Of a stretch of DNA of 64,000 nucleotides, positions 35,789-47,090 are shown in pieces. The notes beneath the pieces were generated by a model. The model was given only the letters and a program-made list of their open reading frames with translations, was not told the origin of the DNA and made no database searches. Position 1 is the first letter of the stretch, and every line of letters starts with the position of its first letter. The stretch comes from Deroplatys truncata (taxonomy: Eukaryota; Arthropoda; Insecta; Mantodea; Mantidae). The DNA lies in the NCBI GenBank assembly GCA_030765065.1, contig CM060984.1, positions 82,485,988 to 82,549,987 of the forward strand, in the 5' to 3' direction. Made by a program: the position numbers and the translations under genes.

Positions 35789-36714
35789 TATATCAAACCT
35801 GTTACGTTGGTGCCCTGTCGCAAGAGTTCAAACTTTGCACGCCGACAGTTTAGTCACTAAAGCTTGGCTCTCCTATACCTTAAACTATCATAAGGCAACT
35901 ATAATTCACCTCAAGTTTCCATCTCAATATACGTAGAGGAGTTTACAGGACCAATGAATGCTCCACTAGAATTTAAGTGTGTTGCATGCATTTATTTGTA
36001 GTTGTATATTTATTGGAGATAATTAAATTCGTAAATTCAAAGAACTCGCCGTGTATATCACAGCAATTCGTTAATGGTCTCTGCCTTAATTGTTTCAGCT
36101 CGCATTCTGGAGGTCTTGGGGTTGAAATCTCGTACACTGGCTAATCTGCTTGGTATATTTTTGTGGTTTCAAATAAACATGAAACTGAATACTCCTGTGC
36201 CATGATCCAAAGATTCACCATTCCCATGAAATCAGTGACAATAAAATAATACTGTGTCATATGTGGCACACATAGCCGACTACTACGCAGCGTTGCAACT
36301 TTTCAGCAGGTTATTCAAACAGATGGTACAGGAAGGGGACTACAGAACTACGTCATTTGTCTGTCATAACTGACAGGTATGCAGTCATTAACGGTAAAGT
36401 CGATACACCTAGTCAAAAATATAAGCATACAAAAACAGAAAAGCTGAATAAAAACAATGTCACTAACGGAGCTTAAGGGTGGGTTAGCAAAGACATCTCT
36501 ACATAGTTGATTACATGTTAGCATTAGAATATTTAGAAGACCTTAAAGGGAACCGATATGATGTAAAACTATGGAGGTGGTTATAAATCGTCACAAGCTG
36601 TGTATAATACAAACGAAAAGCCTTATAAACATGAGATAATCTCAAACCTAGTGCCAATGCCATGAAAATTCCTGGTGCTGTTTTGTAAAGGCCATCAGAA
36701 TACAGAAAAAAATC
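35789..36714. other. No recognisable feature
   Basis: No domain, tandem repeat or RNA gene is seen. Confidence 0.45.
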
Positions 36715-39415
36715 TGATGTGTTGCACTCGCATGACTTTCTCTACTCTTGTACAAACTATTTATACAAACGCTTAATCTCCATCTACTTCATGTTAATCG
36801 AGATAAACATTTGCAGAGTCTATCTTATTGCTAATTTTCTTGTAGATGTAAGGGGAATATATATTTACAAGGGCAATATAGAAATACAGTAGCCTATAAG
36901 CACATACATATCTCTTAATAGGTTTGTTCCCACACGATTCAGAATCGATTCCGAATTATCTGAGTGTGCGCAGTAGCTAAGTGGCGTTCCAACACGACAG
37001 AGAATCAGTTCAGAACCAATTCTGAATTTCCACTTTGCTGTTCCAACGTATTTGGGAACTAGTTCGGAACGAGTGAAATCGGTTCGTGATTAAGAATAGC
37101 AACTAAAAATTCCAGACATGCGCAGATTGTATGGTCTACAGCGCATAATCAGTTAATTCAGAATCGATTCTAATCGCTTGGAACAAACCCGACAGAGAGT
37201 ATTGAAAAAGCGACATACTCTCTGTATTCAGTAGAAGATAAATTTGAATATGTAATTTATTCCTCCATTCGTGTTTATTTCTCAATACGGAATAGCAAAG
37301 GTGTTTGGTAAGCAGTTGCTCGCTGTTGAGTAGTATGGCGACATACTTGAGGAAAAAAACAAACGTCTAACAAAGCCAGGGAGCAAAACAGCGCTCAAAG
37401 ATAACAATAATGAGTGATTTAGAAGGTGACAGTGATCTTTTTAATGATGCATCGACTTCCGAAGAAGAGGATTATTTCCATTCAAACATTATTCCGTTAT
37501 TTTGGGACCTTTACCCCTTTTTGGCACCTTTATACCATTTTCCCCCCAACCATGCCCATAATCCCCTTTTTTCTTTTAAGTTTCATTCCAATTTATTCTT
37601 TAACTTTCAGTTAACGTCTCCTCAGCTTATTGTGTACGTGCGAATAGTAAGTCTACCTCTTTCAGTAAACGCCGCGCGGGAATTGAAAGCACACCCGCAA
37701 CAATGGAAAATAATTGTGTGTTCGACGAAAACCTCTTTCTCTCACTTTACTGCTATAAAGTAGCCCGCAATAATGCAATTGACAGTGAGTGATTCTATCC
37801 CACCAGAATCAGTAGCCTGCTGTTCGTGAATGTGAGTTTGTTGCTGTGAGAGACGTCATCTGTTTGCGTGGAGACGAAGCCTGGGCAGGCAGAGACGACA
37901 ATAACCTCAACCGCGCAGTTCCGAGAATTATTAAGACTGGGCTATAATTCACAAAACAATTATATATAAAGAAATAAAAATTTCAGCCCAATTGAATGGA
38001 TAGTTTAGAAAATAGCAATTTCTGTTGTGCATCCCCTTAAATAAACCAGCACCTTATTGTGCCTTTTTTCACCTTATTTGAGCACCTTTTCCCTTCCTTT
38101 TTTCATCTGAAATTTGCAACTAAAAATCCTAACCCTGATCATAAGCATACATTGGTACCATGTAGTTTTGCATTATTTGCATTACGTTCGGAATAGAATT
38201 TATGTGGGGTGTCATTGTCTCAGAGTATTGGAGTTTTAAATTAAACATTGTGTTTAGAAGTTTCTGTAGCAGGAAACCTAATGTTAAATTGGAATTGTGT
38301 TAAATTACTTTTTCCGGGTTCTGGTTTAAATATAATATCTATATATTACAATTGTTATTCGCAATAACTCAGTATCAATGGCTTTAAGCCGATAAACGAA
38401 CGCGATTTATTTTTGCTCGAATATTAGGGCTGGAATCAGTATGAAAGAAACGCTTACGATATATATATACACACATACGTACATCGGCGGAGTTTGATTT
38501 CATTCATCAACGCTGTAAACGTAGATATTTGATCGTCTTCTGATTGACCGTGCAACGAAGAAGGCCGTGACAGAACGCGAACGGTTCAAGTAGTGTTCCA
38601 ACCACACAAAATTCCGAATTAGTTCTGTGAGCGTACCGGACTGGCGCATGTGCATTAGCATGTGTTGGAATTAGTTCGGAACCCGTTCAGAACCATATGT
38701 TGGAACAAACCTAATAGCTGGTTGCTAGGTGCAGCACCATTCCCTTTCCCACAGATTAATACTCTTTGCATATCCAAGACAAAAAATGAATAACGAATTC
38801 CCATTTGGGAAAATAAGTATTGAAAACTTTAAGGGAATAACAAGTAATATCTCGAAAATGGTTCACTCAACAAAAAAAATGTATATGACATAAATTGTGT
38901 ATTTTAACGCGATCTACATTTTTTGTGTAGTAAAATTTTGTCTATCTCTTATGGTTTACCAGTTATGCAAAAGTCGTTCACAATGAAGAATACTTTTGGA
39001 GACATTCCCAGGAAATTCAAGATATACATTTTATTTGTCATAAAATATCTTAAACATATGATATTTTAATCAAAATCGTTAGAGCCATTTTTGAGAAAAT
39101 TAAAATTTTCGAAAAATCTTCCATGTAAAGGGTACTATGGGGTGGGGGGATTTTCTTGAAAACCTTCATGTCGCATCCTTGAAAGATACTGAACCTAAAT
39201 ACCAAGTTTGGTGTTTATCCGACTGTTCTTTTCTGAGTTATGCTGTTCACAGACAGACACACACAGACACACACACGGACATGTTTCCAAAAATGCTTTT
39301 TTTGGATTCAGGGGTCTCAAAACATGTATTTCCGGTGAAATCTCGGTATCGAATTTTTGGGTGGAATACAATACTTCCCCTACTTACTAGACGTAGTAGA
39401 GAAAGTAAAAATATG
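36715..39415 (-). repeat. Dominant dispersed repeat, copy 12, interrupted by a TIR transposon
   Basis: The 3' end is at 36708-36920 (AATCTGATGTGTTGCACTC, GACTTTCTCTACTCTTGTAC, CATGTTAATCGAGATAAAC). The rest is at 38712-39415 (TAATAGCTGG, TATCTCGAAAATGGTTCAC, AGAGCCATTTTTGAG, GGTGAAATCTCGGTATCG, GTGGAATACAATACTTCCCC). The break is exactly the element at 36921-38711. Confidence 0.87.
36921..38711. mobile_element. 1.79-kb TIR DNA transposon with 5-bp TSD (TAATA)
   Basis: The left end GGTTTGTTCCCACACGATTC and the inverted right end (GGTTTGTTCCAACATATGG) are terminal repeats, with many subterminal GTTCCAACA and AGTTCGGAAC motifs in both orientations. TAATA lies at 36916-36920 and 38712-38716; the related uninterrupted copy at 21116-21135 has one TAATA. 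The short frame at 37410 (MSDLEGDSDLFNDASTSEEE) may be the start of a lost element protein. Positions 37490-38135 look like a further nested insert I cannot classify. Confidence 0.8.
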
Positions 39416-40429
39416 GAAAACACCTGCAGCTGTGTATAAAAAGCCTATAAATGCATACTAAAATGCTCTAAATTCCTGCTTTAGTGGTTAAAATACCCTC
39501 AAAATGCCTGCACCCATACCTAAACATCCCTGCTCCTCTTTCCAGAATGCCATTGAAACACCTGAAATTCTCATTCCAGTATACCAGAATGACCTTTAAA
39601 GTCAGTACCCATGAATGATTCCACTGTCTATAATACCTTTAAAGACCCTCAAATACTCATATGTAACTTTCGAAAAAATGCCCTTGGAAGTGACAAAATA
39701 CTTTAAAAGAGCATAAAATGGCTCAGGATAATCTAAAAACCTCTGACGTTCTAAAAACAATCAGTATACTCTAAAACCATGTGCCAATACCATAAAAAAT
39801 AGCCACTACAGCTTCTAGAAAGCCCTTCAGAATACTCTAAAGGCCTATGTCCATGCCACATCCATAGCCTAAAATACCTTAAAGAGCCACAAACACTCCT
39901 ATTAGTACCGTGAACATACTTGCAAAGATGTTAAAATACCTTAAAAGCAACATAAAATACATCGATATATTCCGAAAAACCTTAAAAACATATATCAATA
40001 CCCTGAACCTATCTGCTCCAGTTTCTAAAAAAATGCCGTTGAAACAGCTGAAATTCCCCTGCCGTGTACCAGAATGGGCTAAAAGCCTCTGCTGTATCTG
40101 AAAATGCCCTAAAGGAGTCAAACATACCTGTACGTACGTGTAAAAAATTCCTAAATGAATGTTAAAATGCTCCACAATTCCTAGTACACCGGCTAAATAC
40201 CTTCACAATGCTTGCACCAACACCTCAAATACGTACCTGTTTCTGTGTCTAAAAATGTTCTAAAGCCAGTAATATGCTGCCCAATGCACTGCATTAAAAC
40301 ACCATCAGAATACCTGCAGGGTAAGCTAAACATATATCCCCCCAAAAGGCTTCTAAGTGTCTTCTAAAATAGTTATATTGTGCCTGTGCTCTAGATAACC
40401 CCCTGAAAGTGTTACTCCTCCCTTCTGGA
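39416..40429. repeat. Degenerate satellite, about 486-bp higher-order period
   Basis: Built of irregular units around TAAAATGCCCTAAAA/CCTGCACC-like motifs. A longer block starting TTGAAACACCTGAAATTC at 39553 recurs as TTGAAACAGCTGAAATTC at 40039 with matching downstream sequence (CCAGAATG), giving a 486-bp offset. It merges into the 70-bp-type repeats at 40430. Confidence 0.55.
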
Positions 40430-40775
40430 AAATACCCTAAATATCCTCAGTCCCTGTCATTCTTAGCATTTCTCTCCGAATTCCCTATCTCTTCCCGTAT
40501 ATACGCATTTTTTAGTCCTCAACACCCTCCTATCCAGTATAAAGCCATATTCCTCCTTCAACATCCGTCTAACCTAGCATTTCTCCTTATATTCCCTGTT
40601 TCAGCCGTATGAACCCATATTCCGTCCTTCAATCCCTGTCTAGCCTGGCATCTCTCCTCGTATTCCCTATCTCTGCTATATAAACGTCTTTTCTAGTCTC
40701 CTACCCCACCTAGACTAGCACCTCTCCATGGTTTCCTATCTCTTCCATATAAAACGCATATTCTAACCTTCAACC
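40430..40775 (+). repeat. Detached block of the Polinton-like element's outer satellite
   Basis: About five units of the same roughly 70-bp repeat that fills 59440-60640 (motifs TTCCCTATCTCTTCC, ATATAAACGCAT, GTCTAGCCTAGCA, CTTCAACC), in the same orientation as that right arm. It is bounded on the right by a SINE at about 40780. No other part of the large element is adjacent, unless the degenerate satellite at 39416-40429 is a further part. Confidence 0.8.
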
Positions 40776-40779
40776 CGTG

Positions 40780-41170
40780 GTATGTCTCAGGCGGTAACGT
40801 CTGTGGTCCGTAGTCGGAGTCGAGGGTTCAATCCCAGGAACCTACACTCCTGACCCAAGAGGTTCTCAAGGTTTTCCCGGTAGCTAGGCGAACGCTGTGA
40901 AGGTTCATTTCATCTCCGAATTTTTCCTCCCCCCGTTTCACCCACATTTTCATTTTCTTTCATCTCCTTGGTTGTTTCAGGGTTGACAGTGTCGGAGGGA
41001 AGTATCGGTATACGCATAGCAAGGGAAAAGGATGCTCTCTGTAACTTTCATCCAAGAAATGAGGGTGATCTCCGAATCCTGGGCCTCTCAGGAGATGTGT
41101 AAGCCTTCAGCCCCGAGAAGAGCCACAGATTGTACCAACTACCCCCAGGGAATTTTTAATCCGTGAAAGG
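40780..41170 (+). mobile_element. tRNA-derived SINE (family C)
   Basis: A GTATGTCTCAGGCGGTAACG A-box region, a GAGGGTTCAATCCCAGG B box, then GGCGAACGCTGTGAAGG, CATCTCCGAATTTTTCC, GTTTCAGGGTTGACAGTGTC and AAGGGAAAAGGATGCTCTC. These are the same ordered blocks as the copies near 26.5 and 28.5 kb, in opposite orientation. Confidence 0.7.
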
Positions 41171-41819
41171 TAGGGCCCTGCCCTCTACCCTGTAGATGTT
41201 CGCTGTCTCCACTCACCTCACTCCTCCCACCCATGAAACTAAACTTCCCAGCAATGTCTGGATACTGTATTTTATATAGTAGAAATTCTCGTTAACTATC
41301 GTAGAAATTCATTAACACAATTTCCGTATCTGTCATTCTATAACTTTAGATGCTTTCAGCACACTTATAATTTTCCAGTCTATTCTGATTTTCAAGCGTA
41401 GATATCACTGAATTCTCGCCATATGGAAAAGTCAAACTAGTAAACACACGACATCTGGCGTATTCTGATTTCTAGCCCGCAGGAGACTCAAGTGTAGGAC
41501 TGAGAGTCGATTCAGTATAACATTTTCCTATATGCATCTAAAGTTTTGATAAAGAACGATTCTTTAAAATCCGTCCGCATATACAGCATTTAACGACTCC
41601 GCTTCCTCCGAGTTTAAGGGATGAAATATTGAATTTCTCATAAGTCGGTTGCATCGATTTTCTCCCATAATAGCTCATGAGGAAACTCTAAAAGAAATTT
41701 AATGAATACAGGAATGCTAATGCTCGAAGGAATTAAAAGCGAATGCATGAATTGATAACGCGCAACTATGTATATATCTCGAATGTGGGTAATGGAGGGT
41801 AGCCTCGGCATATGATAGC
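41171..41819. other. No recognisable feature
   Basis: No domain or repeat is seen apart from a GGTAGGGCCCTGCC block at 41170-41185 that belongs to the repeat at 41820-42300. Confidence 0.45.
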
Positions 41820-42300
41820 AGCGGAAAAGGAAACATTCGTCCTCAAGACAGCGATAGGTCTCAGGATCCGTAGACGCGAGGTTGGTCGGAACAGACTCCA
41901 GGTTTAAACCTTTAAAAGGTAGAGACCCCGCCCTTTGCCTGCGTAACCAGAAGATGGAGGCTGCGAGTGGAGGAAAAGGATGCTCTCTGGAAACTTTCGT
42001 CATCCAGACAGCGATCAGTCTCAGAGTCAGTACACGGGAGCTTGGATGGAACAGACTCCAAGTTCAAATCTTTAAAAAGTACGGACCCTGCCCTTTGTTT
42101 GTCATACCTCCTCGACCATACTAACCGCGTAACATGACGTAACCAGAAGATGGAGGCTGCGGGCAGAGGAAAAGGATGCTCTCTGGAAAAATTCGTCATC
42201 CAGGCAGCGAACGGTCTCAGAGTCAGTACACGTGAGCTTGGATGAAACGACTCCAAGTTCAAATCTTTAAAAGGTAGGGACCCTGCCCTTTGCTTTCATA
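41820..42300 (+). repeat. Three tandem units of a 150-195-bp repeat
   Basis: Units contain AGGAAAAGGATGCTCTCTGG, TCGTCATCCAGACAGCGA, GTCTCAGAGTCAGTACACG, GGAACAGACTCCAAGTTC and ACCCTGCCCTTTG. The AGGAAAAGGATG block recurs at 41971 and 42166 (195 bp apart), with a diverged first unit at about 41821. The GGAAAAGGATGCTCTCTG block is shared with the 3' part of the family C SINE, so this array probably grew from a SINE fragment. Confidence 0.75.
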
Positions 42301-42329
42301 CCTCCTGGACCGTCCTAACCTCGTAACAT

Positions 42330-42430
42330 CGCGAAACACAACGTTACATCATGTAACATCACGCAACACCACCACGTAACACTACGTAACACCGCGTAAC
42401 ACCACGAAACCTCACGTTACGTAACCTCAC
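42330..42430. repeat. Short degenerate tandem repeat (CGTAACAC-type)
   Basis: About ten variants of ACGTAACACC/ACGCAACACC in a row. Confidence 0.8.
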
Positions 42431-42532
42431 ATTGAAAGAGAAAAAGATGATGACCGGATGATGTCACCATTTTCGATTGTGCAGCAAAGTAACAGCACCA
42501 TAATCAAATAATATGAGGTGAATACCGCTACA

Positions 42533-42635
42533 AGTTCAATGGACCCCGAGCTCATTTGAGCGTCACTTCACCCATTTCATTCATCGTCCGATATGACCTA
42601 CCAGGTTAGAGGACATTAAACTTCAAGAACTTTCT
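42533..42635 (+). mobile_element. SINE (family E) 3' fragment
   Basis: Shares CATTTGAGCGTCACTTCACC, CATTTCATTCATCGTCC and GGTTAGAGGACATTAAACTT with the tail of the SINE at 27425-27655; the tRNA-like head is absent. Confidence 0.6.
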
Positions 42636-43450
42636 GATGGGATACATTCACGTTTTCTACCTCTATCGTTTATTAGTGGGTATACAAACTAGTCTTACTA
42701 AAACTTATTTTTATATCTACTTCATTTTGATCCGAATAAACGTTTGCAGAAAAGTTGCAATACACGTTTTGTTATAGATATAAAATGAACCGAGATAGTC
42801 AAATGTTTAAGAACTAGACGATATAGCTGGCCTTAAAATTCATACTGTTTCAATGAAATGTTGACAGAGCTTTAAAAGAGTGGCTAAGTATAGAACAATT
42901 CGAACCACTTAACAGATATCACACAAATGCCTGCAGCCACAAAAAATATTTGAAAGAAATTGTGTGTTTTAAAGAGATGTACATTTTTTGTGTAGTACGT
43001 TTTCATCTATCGTTTAACGTTTACCAGTTACACAAGATTATACAAAATTCCTTCCGTATGAAGAGGACTTCAAAGGTATTCCCTGAGAAGTCAAGATCTA
43101 CATTTTATTCGACAGTAAATATTTTTAATGTGTGGTATTTTAATCCAAATCGTTAGAGAATCAAAATTTTCGAAAAATGTCCCATGTAAAGGGTAGTTTG
43201 GGGTGAGCAAATTTTCTTAAAAATCGTTGAGTCGCATCAAATTTGGTGTTGACCCGACTTTTCGGTTTTGAGTTATGCTTTTCACGACACACGCGCCCGG
43301 CGCGCGCGAACCTATTTCTAGAATGCTTTGTTAGTATTCAAGGGGCCCCGAAACAGGTATTTCCGGTGAAACCACGGTACCGAATGTTTGAATGGAGTGC
43401 AATAACTTCTCTACCTACTAGGTACGTGGTAGAGAAAGTGCAAAGGTATG
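42636..43450 (-). repeat. Dominant dispersed repeat, copy 13
   Basis: The minus-strand family is continuous from the 3' end (TGATGGGATACATTCACG, TTATTAGTGGGTATACAAAC) to the 5' end (GGTGAAACCACGGTACCG, GTGCAATAACTTCTCTACC). The microsatellite position holds CACGACACACGCGCCCGGCG. Confidence 0.82.
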
Positions 43451-43904
43451 TTATATATTAAGTTTCATAACAATCAGTTCGGCCATTTTTGTGTGAACAT
43501 TTAGCGCGCACACGCACACACACAAATACTCACACCCACCTGCACAAACAGTTTCGAAATGCTATTTTTGCCTTGATACACGATTCTGCCAAATTATTAA
43601 ATATCCAAAATTCTAAATTAGCAGAAAATGTTGGTTGCAGTTTTATTATATGTATAGAGTACATGTATGCCATCAATAGGAAACTATAGTATATACATAG
43701 TATAAATATTGCATAATGTAAACTTCTAATTATGAAGCTATAGTTTCTCACAGTGGCGTTGATATAAATGTTGGCTACGTAAACTGTTATGAAAATTTAA
43801 CGGTTACCACTTGGTAACCTCACACCTGCTGAGGACAATTTGAAGTTTAAGCCATTGCAGTAAAGGATCAAAATGACGCTCTCGAGGAACCTGCCATCTT
43901 AAGC
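43451..43904. other. Spacer between two divergently oriented repeat copies
   Basis: Contains a short CACGCACACACAC tract (43508-43525) and AT-rich sequence; no gene is recognised. Confidence 0.45.
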
Positions 43905-44795
43905 CGGCCTTATTTTTACTTTCTCTACTACGTATAGTAAGTAGGGGAAGTATTGCATTCCACCCAAAAATTCGATACCGAGATTTCACCGGAAATACAC
44001 GTTTTGAGACCTCCTGAATCCAAAAAAAGCATTTTTGGAAACATGTCCGTGTGTGTGTCTGTGTGTGTGTCTGTGTGTCTGTGTGTGTGTCTGTGAACAG
44101 CATAACTCAAAAACGAACAATCGGATAAGCACCAGACTTGGTATTTAGGTTCAGTATCTTCCAGAGATGCGACACGAAGGTTTTCAAGAAAATCCCCCCA
44201 CCCCAGACTACCCTTTACATGGAAGATTTTTCGAAAATTTTAATTTTCTCAAAAATGGCTCTAACGATTTTGATGAAAATATCATATGTTTAGGGTAATG
44301 TCATGAGAAATGAAATGTATATCTCGAATTTTCTGGGAATGTCTCCAAAAGTATTCTTCATTGTGAACGACTTTTGCATAACTGGTAAACCATAAGAGAT
44401 AGACAAAATTTTACTACACAAAAAATGTAGATCGCGTTAAAATACACAACTTATGTCATATGCATTTCTTTTGTTGAGTGAACCGTTTTCGAGATATTGC
44501 TTGTTATTTCCTTAAATTTTCCAATACTTATACTTTTTATCAAATGCGTTATTCATTTTTTTTATGTCCTGGACATGCAAAGAGAATGGAATGCGTCACA
44601 TAGCAACCAGCGTTAAAATATTTGACTATCGCTTAAAAGCTACCATATTTTCCTTGCATCTACAAGAAAATTACCAATAAGATTGACATCTCGATATCTC
44701 GATTAACATGAAGTATATGGAGAATAGGCGTTTGTAAAATTAGGTTGTACAAGAGTAGAGAAAGTTATGTGAGTGTAACACATCAGATTTTTTTC
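43905..44795 (+). repeat. Dominant dispersed repeat, copy 14, near complete
   Basis: Starts TTTTTACTTTCTCTACTACG and ends GAGTAGAGAAAGTTATGTG then TAACACATCAGATTTTTTTC. All family blocks lie in order in between, including the GT/CT tract at 44045-44097. This 0.9-kb copy is a good reference for the family. Confidence 0.87.
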
Positions 44796-45059
44796 ATCAA
44801 ACTCAGGTCCTTTGGAATATCTTCGTGTTTCACGGAACCCTCCCACAGCCTCTTGTATCGTGATGTAGAGCGACAGCCTCTTAACTAAGGATACAACCAC
44901 CATTCATATCTCAGGCAATTCCATAATTGCAGCTAAAACTCGTTAAAAAAGTAAATACATAGGAACCCAAAATCAAATGTGTATAAGAAACTATAGCTAG
45001 TGAAACAAATAGAGAGCGGTAGATGCAATAGTAGGATTCAGGGTCACTTTTTAGGCATA

Positions 45060-46310
45060 TATGGGAAAGGATAGGGAAAACGAGGGTAGAAGCCAGGTTG
45101 AGAGAGGTTTCAAGGAGGAAAATGGATTTATATGGGAGAGATAGGGAATACGGCGACGATACTATGCTAGACAGAGGTTGCAGGAGGGAAATACGTTTAT
45201 ATGGAAGAGACAGTGCAGAGGTATTGGGCTAGACAGAGGTTGAGCAGTAGAGTATGGTTTATATGAGAGGTATAGGAAAACGAGCAGATGTGTAGGGCTA
45301 GACAGAGGTTGAGGAGTAGAGTATGCGTTTATAGAGAAAAATAGGGAAAACGAGGAGAGCTGTTAGACTAGACAGGGCGTGAAGGGTAGAATAAACGTTT
45401 ATATGAGAGAAATAGCAAACCGAGGAGAGGTATTAGGCTAGGAGAGTTTGAGTATGCATTTATAAGGAGAGACGAGAAAACGGAGAGAGATCCTATGCTA
45501 GAATAGACAGATGTTAAATGTAGAATGTGTTTTATATGGGTTAGATAGGAAACCAAGGTGAGATACTCAGCTAGACAGGAGGCAGGAGCGCTTTATGAGA
45601 GGTAGGGGGTACGAGGAGAAGTGCTAGGCCAAACAGATGTTGAGGAGTAGAGTATGCGTTTATATGGAAGAGATAGGGTTTACGGGGAGAGATGCTAGAC
45701 TAGACAGAGGTTGAGAGTAGAGTATTGCGTTTATATGTATGAGAGGTATAGGAACAGGAGGAGAGGAGTTAGGCTAGACAGATGCTCGAAATATGAGCTT
45801 ATATGCAGGAGAGATAGGGAATACGAGGGGAGGAGCTAGACTAGTTAGGACTTAAAGGATAGAATACGGCTTTTATATGGGAGAGATAGCAAACCGAGGA
45901 GAGGTATTAGGCTAGGAGGGTTTGAGTATGCGTTTATAAGCAGAGACGAGAAAACGGAGAGAGACCCTATGCTAGGAGAGAGTTGAAGGAGAGGGAAATG
46001 TGTTTTAAATGGGAGAGATAGGGCCTTCAAGAGGAAGTGCTAGGCCAGACAGATGTTGAGGAGTAGAGTATGCGTTTTTATGGAAATGATAGGGATTGCG
46101 GGGAGAGATGGTAGACTAGACAGAGGTTGAGAGTAGAGTATGCGTTTATATGTATGCGAGGTATAGGAACAGGAGGAGAGGTGTTAGGCTAGACAGATAC
46201 GAAGGAGTAGAAGTGTGAGCTTATATACAGAAGAGATAGGGAATACGAGGGGAGGAGCTAGGCTAGTTAGGATTTGAAGGGTAGAATATGCTTTTTATTT
46301 AGGAGAGTGA
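45060..46310. repeat. Roughly 70-bp satellite with a 474-bp higher-order repeat (left arm)
   Basis: About eighteen degenerate units share GAGATAGGGAATACGAGG, GCTAGACAGAGGTTGAG and AGAGTATGCGTTTATATGG. AAACCGAGGA recurs at 45417 and 45891, with the surrounding units matching over more than 150 bp, so several units were amplified together as a 474-bp block. The frames at 45368-45556 and 45845-46030 translate this block twice and are not genes. Confidence 0.88.
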
Positions 46311-46386
46311 AAACGACTTTAGACGCAATCGTCACGGAAAGGTGTTTACTGACAATGTTAGAGCGCTAATTCTAGACATCTCCATC

Positions 46387-47090
46387 ACGTAACCCACTAA
46401 CACAAAAAGATAACCCACTCACGCTAAAAAGGTAACCCACTCACGCAAAAAGGCAACCCACTCACGCAAAAAGGTAGCCCACTCACGTAAAAAGGTGACC
46501 CAATCACGGAAAAAGGTGACCCACTCACGCAAATGGGCGACCCAATCGCGTAAAAAGGTGATCCCCTCACGTAAAAGGGTGACCCACTCACGAAAAAGGT
46601 GACCCACTTACGTAGAAATGTGACCCACTCACGGAAAAAAGTGATCCTCTCACGGAAAAGGGTGACCCACTCACGGAAAAAAGGTGACGCACTCACGCAA
46701 AAAGGTGACCCACCAACGGAAAAAGGTGACCCCCTCGCAGCAATAGGCGACCCACTCACGGAAAAAGGTGAACCACTCACGCAAAAAATCAACCTACTCA
46801 CGCAAAAAGGTAGCCCACTCAGGTAAAAAGGTGACCCACTCACGCAAAAAGGTGACCCACTCACGCAAAAAGGTGACCCACTCACGCAAAAGGGTGGCCC
46901 ACTCGCGTAAAAGGTGCCCCCTCTTACAAAAAGGTCACTCACGAAAAAAGTGACCCACTCACGCAAAAGGTAACCACTCACGGAAAAAGGCGACCCACTC
47001 ATGGAAAAAGCCGACCCAATCACGGAAAAGGTGACCCACCCACGAAAAAACGTGACTCACTCACGTAAAAAGGTGACCCACTCACGCTAA
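46387..47090. repeat. 21-bp tandem satellite (left arm)
   Basis: About 33 units of GTGACCCACTCACGCAAAA plus AG, with variation mainly in the A run and at CGC/CGG/CGT. Because 21 is a multiple of 3, frames stay open: the 199-residue frame (46424-47023, minus strand) is only a CVSGSPF-like heptad repeat, and plus-strand frames read HSRKKVT. I see no evidence that it is translated. Confidence 0.95.

Noticed and set aside
46424..47023. 199-residue open frame (and similar frames at 58839-59303 and 58975-59250)
   Set aside because: They are translations of a 21-bp tandem repeat; the heptad pattern and openness in several frames follow from unit length.
46387..47090. CRISPR-like array
   Set aside because: The 21-bp units are directly adjacent without unique spacers, and all other evidence is eukaryotic; it is a simple satellite.
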